This document shows, in pieces, positions 23,477-31,459 of a stretch of DNA of 35,013 bases; positions within the stretch are counted from its first letter, which is position 1, and each line of letters begins with the position of its first letter. The translations under genes and the position numbers were made by a program. This DNA comes from Planctomycetota bacterium. Lineage in GTDB: Bacteria; Planctomycetota; UBA1135; GCA-002686595. The stretch spans positions 1 to 35,013 of the forward strand of contig JABABA010000030.1 in assembly GCA_014238415.1 (NCBI GenBank), in the 5' to 3' direction. The notes beneath the pieces were generated by a model that saw only the letters and a list, made by a program, of their open reading frames with translations, was not told where the DNA came from and made no database searches.

Positions 23477-23506
23477 TTGACGACTGCGGGCAGAGGGCAC
23501 TATGAT
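23477..23506 (+). promoter_or_regulatory. Sigma70-type promoter for the TPR/alpha-CTD operon
   Basis: TTGACG (23477-23482), an 18-base spacer, then TATGAT (23501-23506), 69 bases before the ATG at 23576. Both boxes differ from consensus by one base. It is the clearest promoter in the window and should drive the five plus-strand genes to 29117. It lies in the 205-base divergent region shared with murA, which also has murA's ribosome-binding site. Confidence 0.65.
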
Positions 23507-23575
23507 CTTGGGCTTCCCCACCGGCTTCGAGCTCCTTCCGAAGCCCCCCATCGGACCTTTTCCAACACCAGCAAC

Positions 23576-24907
23576 ATGGCACCCTTCGACATCGCTTTAG
23601 ACCCCATTCAGAGCTTTGGCGCCCTGCTCCAGGAACGAGCCAACCTCTACGAACGCAAAGAGGACTTCGAGTCCTTCCGGCGTACGGTCACTCGTCTTGA
23701 AGACCAGGGTGACACGGGTCGCCGCAAGGGCCTTGGCTTTTGGATGGTGGCCCAGTTCGATGAGGCCGAGAAAGCGCTTGCACCTTTCGGCGACGATGAT
23801 GTCGCCGCATTCACGCGGGCAAGTTCGCTCATGTCCCTGGAACGCTTCTCCGAAGCGCGCGAGATCTTTGAGCGCTTGACCTCGAAGTATCCCGACGAGC
23901 CGCGCCCCCGTGGCGGATGGCTCGATTCCCTGGTGGAAGAAACCCTGGCCCAGCCCGGCAACGGAATCGATGCGACCGAAGCCGCAGCAGCGGTCCTGCA
24001 GCAAGCACTGGAAGCGGCTCCTGCGCCCTTCCATCCCTCGGCGGAAGGTCGCTACCTGTCTGGTCGTCTGAAAGAACTCAAGGGTGATGCGGACGAAGCC
24101 CTCGAGCAATACACCCTCGCCCGGGAAGTGGACCCGACCCACCGACGCAACCTTCACCGCATGGCCTGGCTGGCCGAGCGGAGCGGCCTGGACGAAGTTG
24201 CTCTCGACGCATACGAAACCCTCTCCCGTCTCCTGCCCGTGGACGCAAGCGTGCTGAACAATCTGGGCATCCTCTATGAGGACCTGGGTCGCGACGAAGA
24301 CGCGGTGGCCTGCTACCAGTCCATCTGTGACAGCCATCCCATGGACGAACGCGGGCGGCTCTACCTGCGCGACGCGATTGCCGCCACAAGCATGTACTAC
24401 GACGAGGATCTTGAGCGCAAGGAGGATCGCCTCAACCAGATCCTTCGCACTCCGATCACCGACTTCGAACTCAGCGTGCGCGCACGCAACTGCCTGGCCA
24501 AGATGGACATCATCACCCTGGGCGATCTGGTGCGCAAGACCGAGAACGAGCTCCTGACCTACAAGAACTTCGGCGAGACCAGCCTGCAGGAGATCAAGGA
24601 GATCCTGACCTCCAAGGGCCTGCGCCTTGGAATGCAGCGCGAAGAGGCGGTGCACGCGGTGGACCGCGGGGGCGCCAGTCCGGTCACGGGAGATCCCAAC
24701 GATCCCCGCAACCGTCCGATCTCGGAACTCAAGCTCTCGATCCGCGCCCGGCGCACGGTGGAGAACCTGGGCTGCCTGACCCTGGGCGAAGTGATCGTCC
24801 ACTCCGAAGACGAACTGTTGAGCATGCCCAACTTTGGTGTCACCAGTCTGCTTGAGTTGAAGGGCAAACTGACCGAAATCGGCCTGCACTTGAAGGGCGA
24901 CGACTGA
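23576..24907 (+). CDS. TPR protein with two RNA polymerase alpha-CTD domains
   Basis: A 443-residue protein (ATG at 23576; an earlier in-frame extension is unrelated). Residues 15-270 are helical TPR-like repeats (for example AEGRYLSGRLKELKGDADEA and SVLNNLGILYEDLGRDEDAV). Residues 291-353 are an alpha-CTD-like domain: ELSVRARNCLAKMDIITLGD to NFGETSLQEIK. It keeps E. coli alpha residues R265, N268, C269, G296, S299 and E302 as R302, N305, C306, G333, S336 and E339; K298 is T. Residues 380-441 are a second copy (LKLSIRARRTVENLG) that keeps Arg390, Gly421, Ser424 and Glu427 but has lost N268 and C269. The first module could bind DNA like the UP-element contact; the second is likely a protein contact. 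There is no RNA polymerase assembly domain. It is the first gene of its operon. Confidence 0.88.
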   Translation: MAPFDIALDPIQSFGALLQERANLYERKEDFESFRRTVTRLEDQGDTGRRKGLGFWMVAQFDEAEKALAPFGDDDVAAFTRASSLMSLERFSEAREIFERLTSKYPDEPRPRGGWLDSLVEETLAQPGNGIDATEAAAAVLQQALEAAPAPFHPSAEGRYLSGRLKELKGDADEALEQYTLAREVDPTHRRNLHRMAWLAERSGLDEVALDAYETLSRLLPVDASVLNNLGILYEDLGRDEDAVACYQSICDSHPMDERGRLYLRDAIAATSMYYDEDLERKEDRLNQILRTPITDFELSVRARNCLAKMDIITLGDLVRKTENELLTYKNFGETSLQEIKEILTSKGLRLGMQREEAVHAVDRGGASPVTGDPNDPRNRPISELKLSIRARRTVENLGCLTLGEVIVHSEDELLSMPNFGVTSLLELKGKLTEIGLHLKGDD

Positions 24908-24926
24908 TTTGCTTTCGGACTGACCT

Positions 24927-25526
24927 GTGTATGAATTTCTAGAGGGGCTGATCGTCACCCGCAAGGCCACTGGCCTGGTTCTTGAGGTCGGCGGTGTGGG
25001 CTACTCACTGGCAACACCCCTCGGTTCACGACTGCCTGATGTGGGCACCACCGCGCGCGTGCATGTGCACCTGGTAGTGCGCGATGACGCGCACATCCTG
25101 TTTGGTTTCGGCTCACTGGAAGAACGCGACCTGTTCCGGCTGCTGCTCAAGGTGCGTGGCATCGGGCCCTCCATGGGTCTGGCTCTGCTCTCGGCCCTGA
25201 ACCGCACGGAAATCGTGCAGGCCCTGTTGAACCGGGACGCAACACCCTTCACCCGGGCCAAGGGTGTGGGTCGCAAGACCGCCGAGCAGATCGTGCTTGA
25301 TCTGGCCGACCGTGCGGAGGAATTCGCGGCAGGCTGCGAACTCGAACCGGGCGTGCTCAAGCCCAGCACCGGGGGACCGATCGACCGATGCGTACTGGAT
25401 GCCACCTCGGCCCTGGTTTCCATCGGCTACGCGGAGAAGGACGCCCGCAAGCGGGTGGAAGCCGCCGCTGAGAAACACGGCTCCGATGACTTGGAGGAGC
25501 TTGTACGCGCCGCCATCCGGCGCTAG
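24927..25526 (+). CDS. ruvA: Holliday junction DNA helicase subunit RuvA
   Basis: Binds four-way junctions and loads RuvB for branch migration. The 199-residue protein starts with GTG at 24927 (translates as MYEFLEGLI). The N-terminal OB fold is followed by two helix-hairpin-helix motifs, VRGIGPSMGLALLS and AKGVGRKTAEQIV, and a C-terminal three-helix domain that contacts RuvB. ruvB and ruvC are not adjacent. It lies 19 bases after the TPR/alpha-CTD gene and 51 before serA. Confidence 0.96.
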   Translation: MYEFLEGLIVTRKATGLVLEVGGVGYSLATPLGSRLPDVGTTARVHVHLVVRDDAHILFGFGSLEERDLFRLLLKVRGIGPSMGLALLSALNRTEIVQALLNRDATPFTRAKGVGRKTAEQIVLDLADRAEEFAAGCELEPGVLKPSTGGPIDRCVLDATSALVSIGYAEKDARKRVEAAAEKHGSDDLEELVRAAIRR

Positions 25527-25577
25527 CTTTGGCTCCACCCTGTTCACCAGAAAGAAGGCCCCCTGCAACGCCGACCC

Positions 25578-27191
25578 ATGACCCAGCGCAATCCCGCCAG
25601 TGTCCGCATCTTGGTGGCCGACGAACTGCACGCCGATGGCATTGAACTCCTGCGCTCGCGTGGTTTTGAGCCCGAGCTGGCCGTAGGCCTTTCAGAAGAG
25701 GATCTGATCCAGAGGCTCCCCGGAATCGAGGCGCTCCTGGTGCGCTCCGCAACCAAGGTCACATCCAAGGTCCTGCAAGCCGCTCCTGATCTGGCCCTGG
25801 TGGGCCGGGCCGGAGTGGGCGTGGACAACGTGGACCTCGCGGCGGCCTCGTCCAAGGGCGTGGTGGTCATGAACACCCCCACCGGCAACACGGTCACCAC
25901 CGGCGAACTGGCCATCAGTCTGCTCTGCGCCCTGGCCCGCAACCTGACCCAGGCGGACCGCCGGGTGCGCGCGGGGACCTGGAACAAGAAGGGCCTTTTG
26001 GGCACAGAGCTGGCGGGCAAGACCCTCGGCATCGTGGGCCTTGGGCGCATCGGCCGGGTGGTGGCAGATCGCGCCCTGGGTCTCTCCATGAAAGTGCTGG
26101 CCCATGATCCTTTCCTGACCAGTGGCGCCTCACCCATGGACGGGGTGGAGTTGCTGGAACTCGATGACCTGCTCAGCCGCAGTGATTTCGTTTCCCTGCA
26201 CGTTCCCTTGACCGACAGCACGCGCAATCTGATTTCCCGCGAGCGTCTCGCTCTGATGAAACCAGGTGCGCGCCTGATCAATGCGGCCCGCGGCGGTCTG
26301 GTGGATGACACGGCCCTGGCCGACGCCCTGGAATCCGGGCATCTGAAGGGAGCCGCCCTGGATGTGCTGGCGGAGGAACCGCCCTCTTTGGACCACCCCC
26401 TGCTGCAGCGCGACGATGTGATCCTGACCCCGCACCTGGGGGCTTCATCCCATGAAGCCCAGCGCGCGGTGAGCGTGGGCATCGCCGAACAGACCATGGC
26501 CTTCTTCCTGGAAGGTGTGGCCCACAACGCGGTCAACGCTCCGGTGCTTTCCGCCGCAAGCATGCGCGTCCTGGGTCCCTATGGTCTTCTGGCGGGGCGC
26601 ATGGGCGCCCTCCTGGCTCAACTCTCGGCCACGCCCATCGCGCAGATCGACCTGACCACGGCAGGCGAGATCGCCGAGCTGGACGAGGGTCCCTACCTCG
26701 AGTACTCCCTGCTGGCCGCAACCCTGGGCCAGTCCCTCGACATCGGCGTCAACCTGGTCAACGCCCCGCTGCTGGCAGCAGAGCGTGGCATCCGTTGTTT
26801 GCGGGGACGCGAGAGCGATTCGCTTGGTTATCGCAGCCTCCTGCGGGCAAAGGTCTCCAACGCCGACGGCACAGAATCCCACACGGTCTGCGGCACGGTG
26901 TTTGGCGGAGAGCCGCGCATCGTGGAAGCGGAAGGCGCGCGCGTAGACTTTGCTCCGCGGGGACACCTGCTGGTCACGCGCCACCGGGACCGGCCCGGGG
27001 TGATCGGTCTGATCGGTTCCCTGCTGGGCACGGCGGGGGTCAACATCCGCCGGGTGGAGTTGGCTCCGCCCCACGGCCAGGACGAACTGGCGGCTGCTTT
27101 TATGGCGCTCTATGACGCGCCGGATCCAAAGACCGTGGCAGCGATCGGAGAACTCGAGATGGTGGTCCAAGTGCATCAACTCAGCCTCTGA
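25578..27191 (+). CDS. serA: D-3-phosphoglycerate dehydrogenase
   Basis: First step of phosphorylated serine synthesis: oxidises 3-phosphoglycerate with NAD. The 537-residue protein is the long type, with a substrate domain, a Rossmann domain (GLGRIGR), catalytic Arg in INAARGGLVDD, Glu in VLAEEPP and His in ILTPHLGASS, an intervening domain (about 320-455) and a C-terminal ACT domain (RHRDRPGVIGLIGSLL) that usually senses serine for feedback inhibition. Start at the ATG. The other two pathway steps follow directly. Confidence 0.96.
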   Translation: MTQRNPASVRILVADELHADGIELLRSRGFEPELAVGLSEEDLIQRLPGIEALLVRSATKVTSKVLQAAPDLALVGRAGVGVDNVDLAAASSKGVVVMNTPTGNTVTTGELAISLLCALARNLTQADRRVRAGTWNKKGLLGTELAGKTLGIVGLGRIGRVVADRALGLSMKVLAHDPFLTSGASPMDGVELLELDDLLSRSDFVSLHVPLTDSTRNLISRERLALMKPGARLINAARGGLVDDTALADALESGHLKGAALDVLAEEPPSLDHPLLQRDDVILTPHLGASSHEAQRAVSVGIAEQTMAFFLEGVAHNAVNAPVLSAASMRVLGPYGLLAGRMGALLAQLSATPIAQIDLTTAGEIAELDEGPYLEYSLLAATLGQSLDIGVNLVNAPLLAAERGIRCLRGRESDSLGYRSLLRAKVSNADGTESHTVCGTVFGGEPRIVEAEGARVDFAPRGHLLVTRHRDRPGVIGLIGSLLGTAGVNIRRVELAPPHGQDELAAAFMALYDAPDPKTVAAIGELEMVVQVHQLSL

Positions 27192-27229
27192 CCTCTTCCC
27201 ATCAAAGCAGCCCCTCTCCGGTCCACCCC

Positions 27230-27985
27230 ATGACCAGCCCCCGCATCAGCGCAGCGCCCCCCTACCAGACCATCGTCTTCGACTGCGACTCGACCCTCTC
27301 AAGGATCGAGGGCATCGAAGAGCTGGCCCAGGAACTGGCCAGTGACTGGAGCCCAAAGATCCAGGAACTGACAAGGGCCGCAATGGCTGGGGAGATCCCC
27401 CTGGAAGATGTCTATGGGCAACGGCTGAAAAGCATGCGCCCCAGCGCCGCATCCATGGCCCGGGTGGCGCAGCTCTACTGGGAAGAACGCCTGCCGCGCA
27501 CAAAAGCCCTCGTCCAAGCGCTCTTGTTCCTGGGCAAGGACCTGCGCGTTGTGTCTGGTGGATTGTTGCCCTGTGTGCAGCCCTTCGCCCTGCGCCTTGG
27601 GTTCCTGGCAGAAAACATCCACGCGGTGGAAACCACTTGCGACGACCAGGGCCAGTGGCTCGGTTTTGATCAGGAAAGCCCCCTGGCCCGCAGCGGAGGC
27701 AAGCTGGAGATGCTGGGTGCATGGCACGCCGCGGGGGCCGCCCCCCTGGCCCTGGTCGGCGACGGAGCCACGGATCTGGAAGCCGCCCCCGTGTGCGCGC
27801 GCTTTGTGGCCTTCATGGGTGTTGCGCAGCGCGACGCGGTGGCCCAGGCCGCGGACCGGGTCTGCAACGAAGCGGACATGGCAGCACTCTTGCCCCTGCT
27901 GGTATCCAAGGACGAACTCGCCACCCTCGAACAACACGCCGAGCACGGAGCCCTGGTGGCCCGCGCCCGGGAACTGCAACCCTGA
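27230..27985 (+). CDS. serB: Phosphoserine phosphatase (HAD family)
   Basis: Last step of serine synthesis: removes phosphate from phosphoserine. The 251-residue protein has the HAD motifs: D18-x-D20-S-T (VFDCDSTLSRIEGIEELA), a Ser motif VVSGG, a Lys in RSGGKLEML and GDGATD. The IEGIEELA segment after the nucleophile is typical of SerB's substrate-specific cap. The start ATG is 38 bases after serA. General HAD phosphatases are the alternative, but position between serA and an aminotransferase supports the call. Confidence 0.92.
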   Translation: MTSPRISAAPPYQTIVFDCDSTLSRIEGIEELAQELASDWSPKIQELTRAAMAGEIPLEDVYGQRLKSMRPSAASMARVAQLYWEERLPRTKALVQALLFLGKDLRVVSGGLLPCVQPFALRLGFLAENIHAVETTCDDQGQWLGFDQESPLARSGGKLEMLGAWHAAGAAPLALVGDGATDLEAAPVCARFVAFMGVAQRDAVAQAADRVCNEADMAALLPLLVSKDELATLEQHAEHGALVARARELQP

Positions 27986-28001
27986 CCCAAGCCCCCTTGC
28001 C

Positions 28002-29117
28002 ATGACCCTTTGGATTCCCGGCCCCACCGAGGTACGCCCTTCGATCCTGGCTGAGCTCGCGCGCCCTCCCATCGGCCATCGTTCAGCCCAGATGAAGGAG
28101 CTGCACCTGCGCATCGACGGTCCCCTGGCCCTGGCCTTTGGCCTCGCCCCGGATTCTTCGTCCCAGGTTGCCGTGCATTCCGCCAGCGGCACGGCCATGA
28201 TGGAAGCTGCCCTTTTGGGCGTGGGGCCAAAAGTTCTCTCCCTGGTCAACGGCGCCTTCTCCAAACGCTTTGCCGCAGTGGCGGAGAGCATCGGCAGAGA
28301 AGTGCGGCGTCTGGAAGTCCCCATGGGACAGGTGGTCGACCCCTCGGATGTGGCCCGGGCCCTGGAAGAAGAGGGTCCCTTCGACGCCCTGACCGTGGTG
28401 GCGAGTGAAACCTCCACGGGCACCGCCACCCCCCTCGGTCCCCTGGCAGAAGTGCTCGAGAACCATCCAGAGGTGAACTTCCTGGTGGATGTGGTCTCGA
28501 TGATCGCCGCCGGCCCGATCGACTTCGACACCCACCGCCTCGACTTCGCCCTGGCGGGAGTGCAAAAGGCCCTGGCCCTGCCCCCGGGCATCGCGGTCAT
28601 GTGCTGTTCAGAAAAATACCTGGCCGCGGCGCGCCAGCGCTCGCGTCCCAGTTGGTACCTGGACCCCGTGCGCATCATCGAGGGCCACGCGGCCCAGAAA
28701 ACCCCGGCCACTCCCGCCGTGCCGCACTACTTTGCCCTGGCCCAGCAACTGGAGGACATCACCAACGGCGTGACCCTGCCCGCGGGACACGAATCCTGCG
28801 AGGGCCCGGCAGCCTGGGCTGCGCGCTACGCCGAACACTCCAGGATGCGCGCCCGCACCGCAGCCTGGGCCGAGGGCCATGGTCTCAGCCTCCTGCCCGC
28901 CCCGCAACACGCCGCTCCGGCGGTTGCCTGTGTGCAGGCAGGGGAGTTGGACGTGGCCGCCCTGGTGTCCGGTCTGGCCCAGGCGGGTTATTCCATATCG
29001 AATGGCTACGGCGACCTGAAGGGCAAGACCTTTCGCATCGGTCACATGGGCGACCACACCCTGCAGGAGCTGGAAGAACTGCTCGCTGCGGCGGACAAGG
29101 TGATCGCGCAGCTTTAG
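28002..29117 (+). CDS. Class V aminotransferase, likely phosphoserine aminotransferase
   Basis: A pyridoxal-phosphate enzyme of 371 residues (ATG at 28002, 16 bases after serB). The PLP Lys is K189 in FALAGVQKALALPPG, with SGTAMME at 62-68, SETSTG at 135-140 and the PLP-contacting Asp at 163 in FLVDVVS. These features place it with alanine-glyoxylate/serine-glyoxylate/archaeal-type aminotransferases, not the canonical SerC family. In methanogens a related class V enzyme has been shown to make phosphoserine, and here it lies with serA and serB, so I infer it is the pathway's missing second step. Its stop overlaps the stop of the convergent lipoprotein gene by two bases. Confidence 0.85.
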   Translation: MTLWIPGPTEVRPSILAELARPPIGHRSAQMKELHLRIDGPLALAFGLAPDSSSQVAVHSASGTAMMEAALLGVGPKVLSLVNGAFSKRFAAVAESIGREVRRLEVPMGQVVDPSDVARALEEEGPFDALTVVASETSTGTATPLGPLAEVLENHPEVNFLVDVVSMIAAGPIDFDTHRLDFALAGVQKALALPPGIAVMCCSEKYLAAARQRSRPSWYLDPVRIIEGHAAQKTPATPAVPHYFALAQQLEDITNGVTLPAGHESCEGPAAWAARYAEHSRMRARTAAWAEGHGLSLLPAPQHAAPAVACVQAGELDVAALVSGLAQAGYSISNGYGDLKGKTFRIGHMGDHTLQELEELLAAADKVIAQL

Positions 29118-31459
29118 TGCCGCACCAGGCCTTCTTCTTCGGCCAGCAGCAGACAGACGGCCCCAAGCTCTTGGGGAGCAAGCAGGTGCAGTTGATGCAG
29201 CAGGCTGCGACTCGGATCGAGTCCACGGGGATTGCGTTTCAGCTCCAACAGGATTTTCTTCAGGAGCCACTCATAGCCCTCCGCGTGGGGATGGACAGTC
29301 GGTCCCCGGGTCCGCTCCCTGGCTTCCACCATGCGCAGGATCTGCGCCAGGCCCAGGCGCGGATCCTGCGCCACTGCCATGGCAGTGAGCTGAGCCCGGG
29401 CCTCCACATGGGCCCAGATTCCGCGCACACTGAGGCCACCCTGCCAGAACAGACGCAGAACTTTGAAGAGAGCCTCACTGGGTGGCAGCCATTCCTCATA
29501 GTCCGCCATGTGCGCTTCCTCATGGTGCATGGTCAGCTCCAGCAGTGTTTCAAGGCTGGGAACGACAAGCTGCTGCGCGCTTTCCTCACCCGAGGAAACC
29601 ATCACCGCCAGGGCCACGCGCTCGGCTTCTCCCAGCCCGGGCCGGGTGTCACAGGTCCGCACTCCGCTTGCGGGCAGAAGACCGGTCTGGGCCAGGGCCG
29701 CTTGCACTGCCTCGGGTCGCCCCTCAAAGCGCGCCGCAAGGCTTCGCCAATTGTTCTGGCCGCGCACAATCTCTGGCAGCAGGACCCAGTACTGATCCGG
29801 CATGGCCGCGCCCGAAATCTGCCAGTCCGGGTACCTGCTTTGAACATCCCCGAGCAGGATCCGGGTCCCCTGCCAGGGTCGGCCGAGCAGTTCCCCTTGG
29901 GCTGCTTCCTGCAACACAAGGCGCGCCAGTCGTGTCTGCGTGTCCTGCCCGGTGGGCGCCACGATCTGCACATAGAAACCCAGGTCGCGGGCCAGGGCTC
30001 CCAGCCCCGGCTGGGTGATTCCGGCCCCGTCCGCTCCGGCGATCCCGGTCAGGATGGGCCACAGATCTATCCTGGTGCTCTGCTTGAGACCATACCCCTG
30101 GCGAGGCTCGCGCCCATCCCCCGACGCCGCCCGGGAATAGGATCCCAGCCGCGCCTCAAGGGCCGAGAGGACCTGGTCCATGTCCCCGCTGTTTTTTTTG
30201 ACGCGGAAAGAACCAAGCGCTCTGCGCCCGCCCTTCTTGGGTGCCGAGTCCAACTCAAGCACCCGCTCCAGCCGTCCCCTGCCAAGATCATCGAGTGCAT
30301 TTCGGAGGGCGGTCTGCCGGCTCTCCAGCAAGCGCGCCCGCACAAAAAGCTGCTCATCACCCTCTGCTCCCGCACGGTGCAGAGCATCCGCAACCCGCTG
30401 GGCCCAGTCGGGACGGCCCGCACTCAACAGGGTCTCGCCCAGGGTACGCAGTTGCTCGACGCCACCTTCGCGCTGCAGTTCCCCCAGGGCCTTGTCCACC
30501 GCAAGCAGGCGCTCATCCCTGGGTCGGCCCTCTGAGTCGGTGGCCTGGGGCGGCAGATCCTTGCGCCAAAGAACCCGTGCCCGTTGCACATCCTCACCAT
30601 CACCAAAGTCCAGCGCGAAGGAAATCGAGAGGCCCTCTTCAAGGGACTGGCCCGCCTTGGGCTTGCGGGCCAGAAGTTTTCTCGCGTAGGAATCCTTCAC
30701 AAGCAACGAGGCCACTTTTCTGCGCAGAGCAGAACTGAGCCGCGCGTCCCCCTGCATGCTCGACGCCAGACTGCGCTGCCAGGCCGCCCGGTCCCCGCGC
30801 ACATTCAGGTTCAGGAGCTGTCCGGACAGATCAACCCAGGCCCATTGGTCGGACTCCAGGGTCTGCCAGAGTTTCAGCATGCGGTCGAAGGCCCGCGCCG
30901 GACCTTCTCTTGTGTCCTGGATATAGAGGCCCGTTGCGAGGCGCGCCAGAAAGAAGACGCGCTCGGAACTGCTGCGTGCCTGTTGCACGGCGAGCCTTGA
31001 CTCCGCAAGGCTCTCTGTCAGGCGCCCCTCTCTTGAAAGCGTCACCGCCAGTCCGTGGTGCAACCAGGCGTCCTCGGGTTCCGAGTGCAGGGCGAGCAGG
31101 TAGGCCTTGACATCGTCGCTGGCCAGACGCGCAAGCAGGTAGGCACTGCCCGGAGTGCCGCGTGCGCTGGCCAGATGGGCCTGCTCCAGGACCGCGGGCC
31201 CCTTTGCATCTGCCAGGTCCAGCAACTGCATGCTGCGGCGGGGCAGAAGCCAACTGGGGTCGAGGTCCGAAGCGGCCTGCCAGAGTTCCCGGGCCCGATC
31301 CGGGTCCCCCATGTGCTCCTGGGTGCGAGCCTCCTCCGCCAGGGTCAGGGCCGAAGCGGGCACGGGCCGTGGAGTCCCCAGCGGCGTGCTGGCGCAACCG
31401 GCCAGCAGGCAACCAATCAGAAGAGTCAGATGGCTCGGCCTGAAGAGGACCGGGCCCAT
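29114..31459 (-). CDS. Lipoprotein with TPR region and HExxH metalloprotease-like end
   Basis: No named family recognised. The start at 31459 is an ATG that shares one base with the ribD stop (TGATG), giving 781 residues. The N-terminus has a lipobox (LLAGCAST, Cys22), so it should be anchored to a membrane. About 30-230 is TPR-like (AEEARTQEHMGDPDRARELW). The mid-section has no motif I know. Near the end, H646-E-E-A-H650 fits the zinc motif HExxH, and E686 in HVEARAQLTAMA is a good third ligand, as in gluzincins, followed by another helical segment. I infer a membrane-anchored zinc protease or a dead relative. It is coupled to ribD for unknown reasons. Confidence 0.8.
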   Translation of the reverse strand: MGPVLFRPSHLTLLIGCLLAGCASTPLGTPRPVPASALTLAEEARTQEHMGDPDRARELWQAASDLDPSWLLPRRSMQLLDLADAKGPAVLEQAHLASARGTPGSAYLLARLASDDVKAYLLALHSEPEDAWLHHGLAVTLSREGRLTESLAESRLAVQQARSSSERVFFLARLATGLYIQDTREGPARAFDRMLKLWQTLESDQWAWVDLSGQLLNLNVRGDRAAWQRSLASSMQGDARLSSALRRKVASLLVKDSYARKLLARKPKAGQSLEEGLSISFALDFGDGEDVQRARVLWRKDLPPQATDSEGRPRDERLLAVDKALGELQREGGVEQLRTLGETLLSAGRPDWAQRVADALHRAGAEGDEQLFVRARLLESRQTALRNALDDLGRGRLERVLELDSAPKKGGRRALGSFRVKKNSGDMDQVLSALEARLGSYSRAASGDGREPRQGYGLKQSTRIDLWPILTGIAGADGAGITQPGLGALARDLGFYVQIVAPTGQDTQTRLARLVLQEAAQGELLGRPWQGTRILLGDVQSRYPDWQISGAAMPDQYWVLLPEIVRGQNNWRSLAARFEGRPEAVQAALAQTGLLPASGVRTCDTRPGLGEAERVALAVMVSSGEESAQQLVVPSLETLLELTMHHEEAHMADYEEWLPPSEALFKVLRLFWQGGLSVRGIWAHVEARAQLTAMAVAQDPRLGLAQILRMVEARERTRGPTVHPHAEGYEWLLKKILLELKRNPRGLDPSRSLLHQLHLLAPQELGAVCLLLAEEEGLVRH

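Noticed and set aside
23597..24970. Long minus-strand open frame across the TPR/alpha-CTD gene
   Set aside because: The plus-strand protein has recognisable TPR and alpha-CTD motifs; the reverse frame has none.
28601..30535. Plus-strand frame of over 600 codons crossing the aminotransferase end and lipoprotein gene
   Set aside because: It spans two real genes on both strands and shows no motif; the real genes have lipobox, HExxH and PLP signatures.
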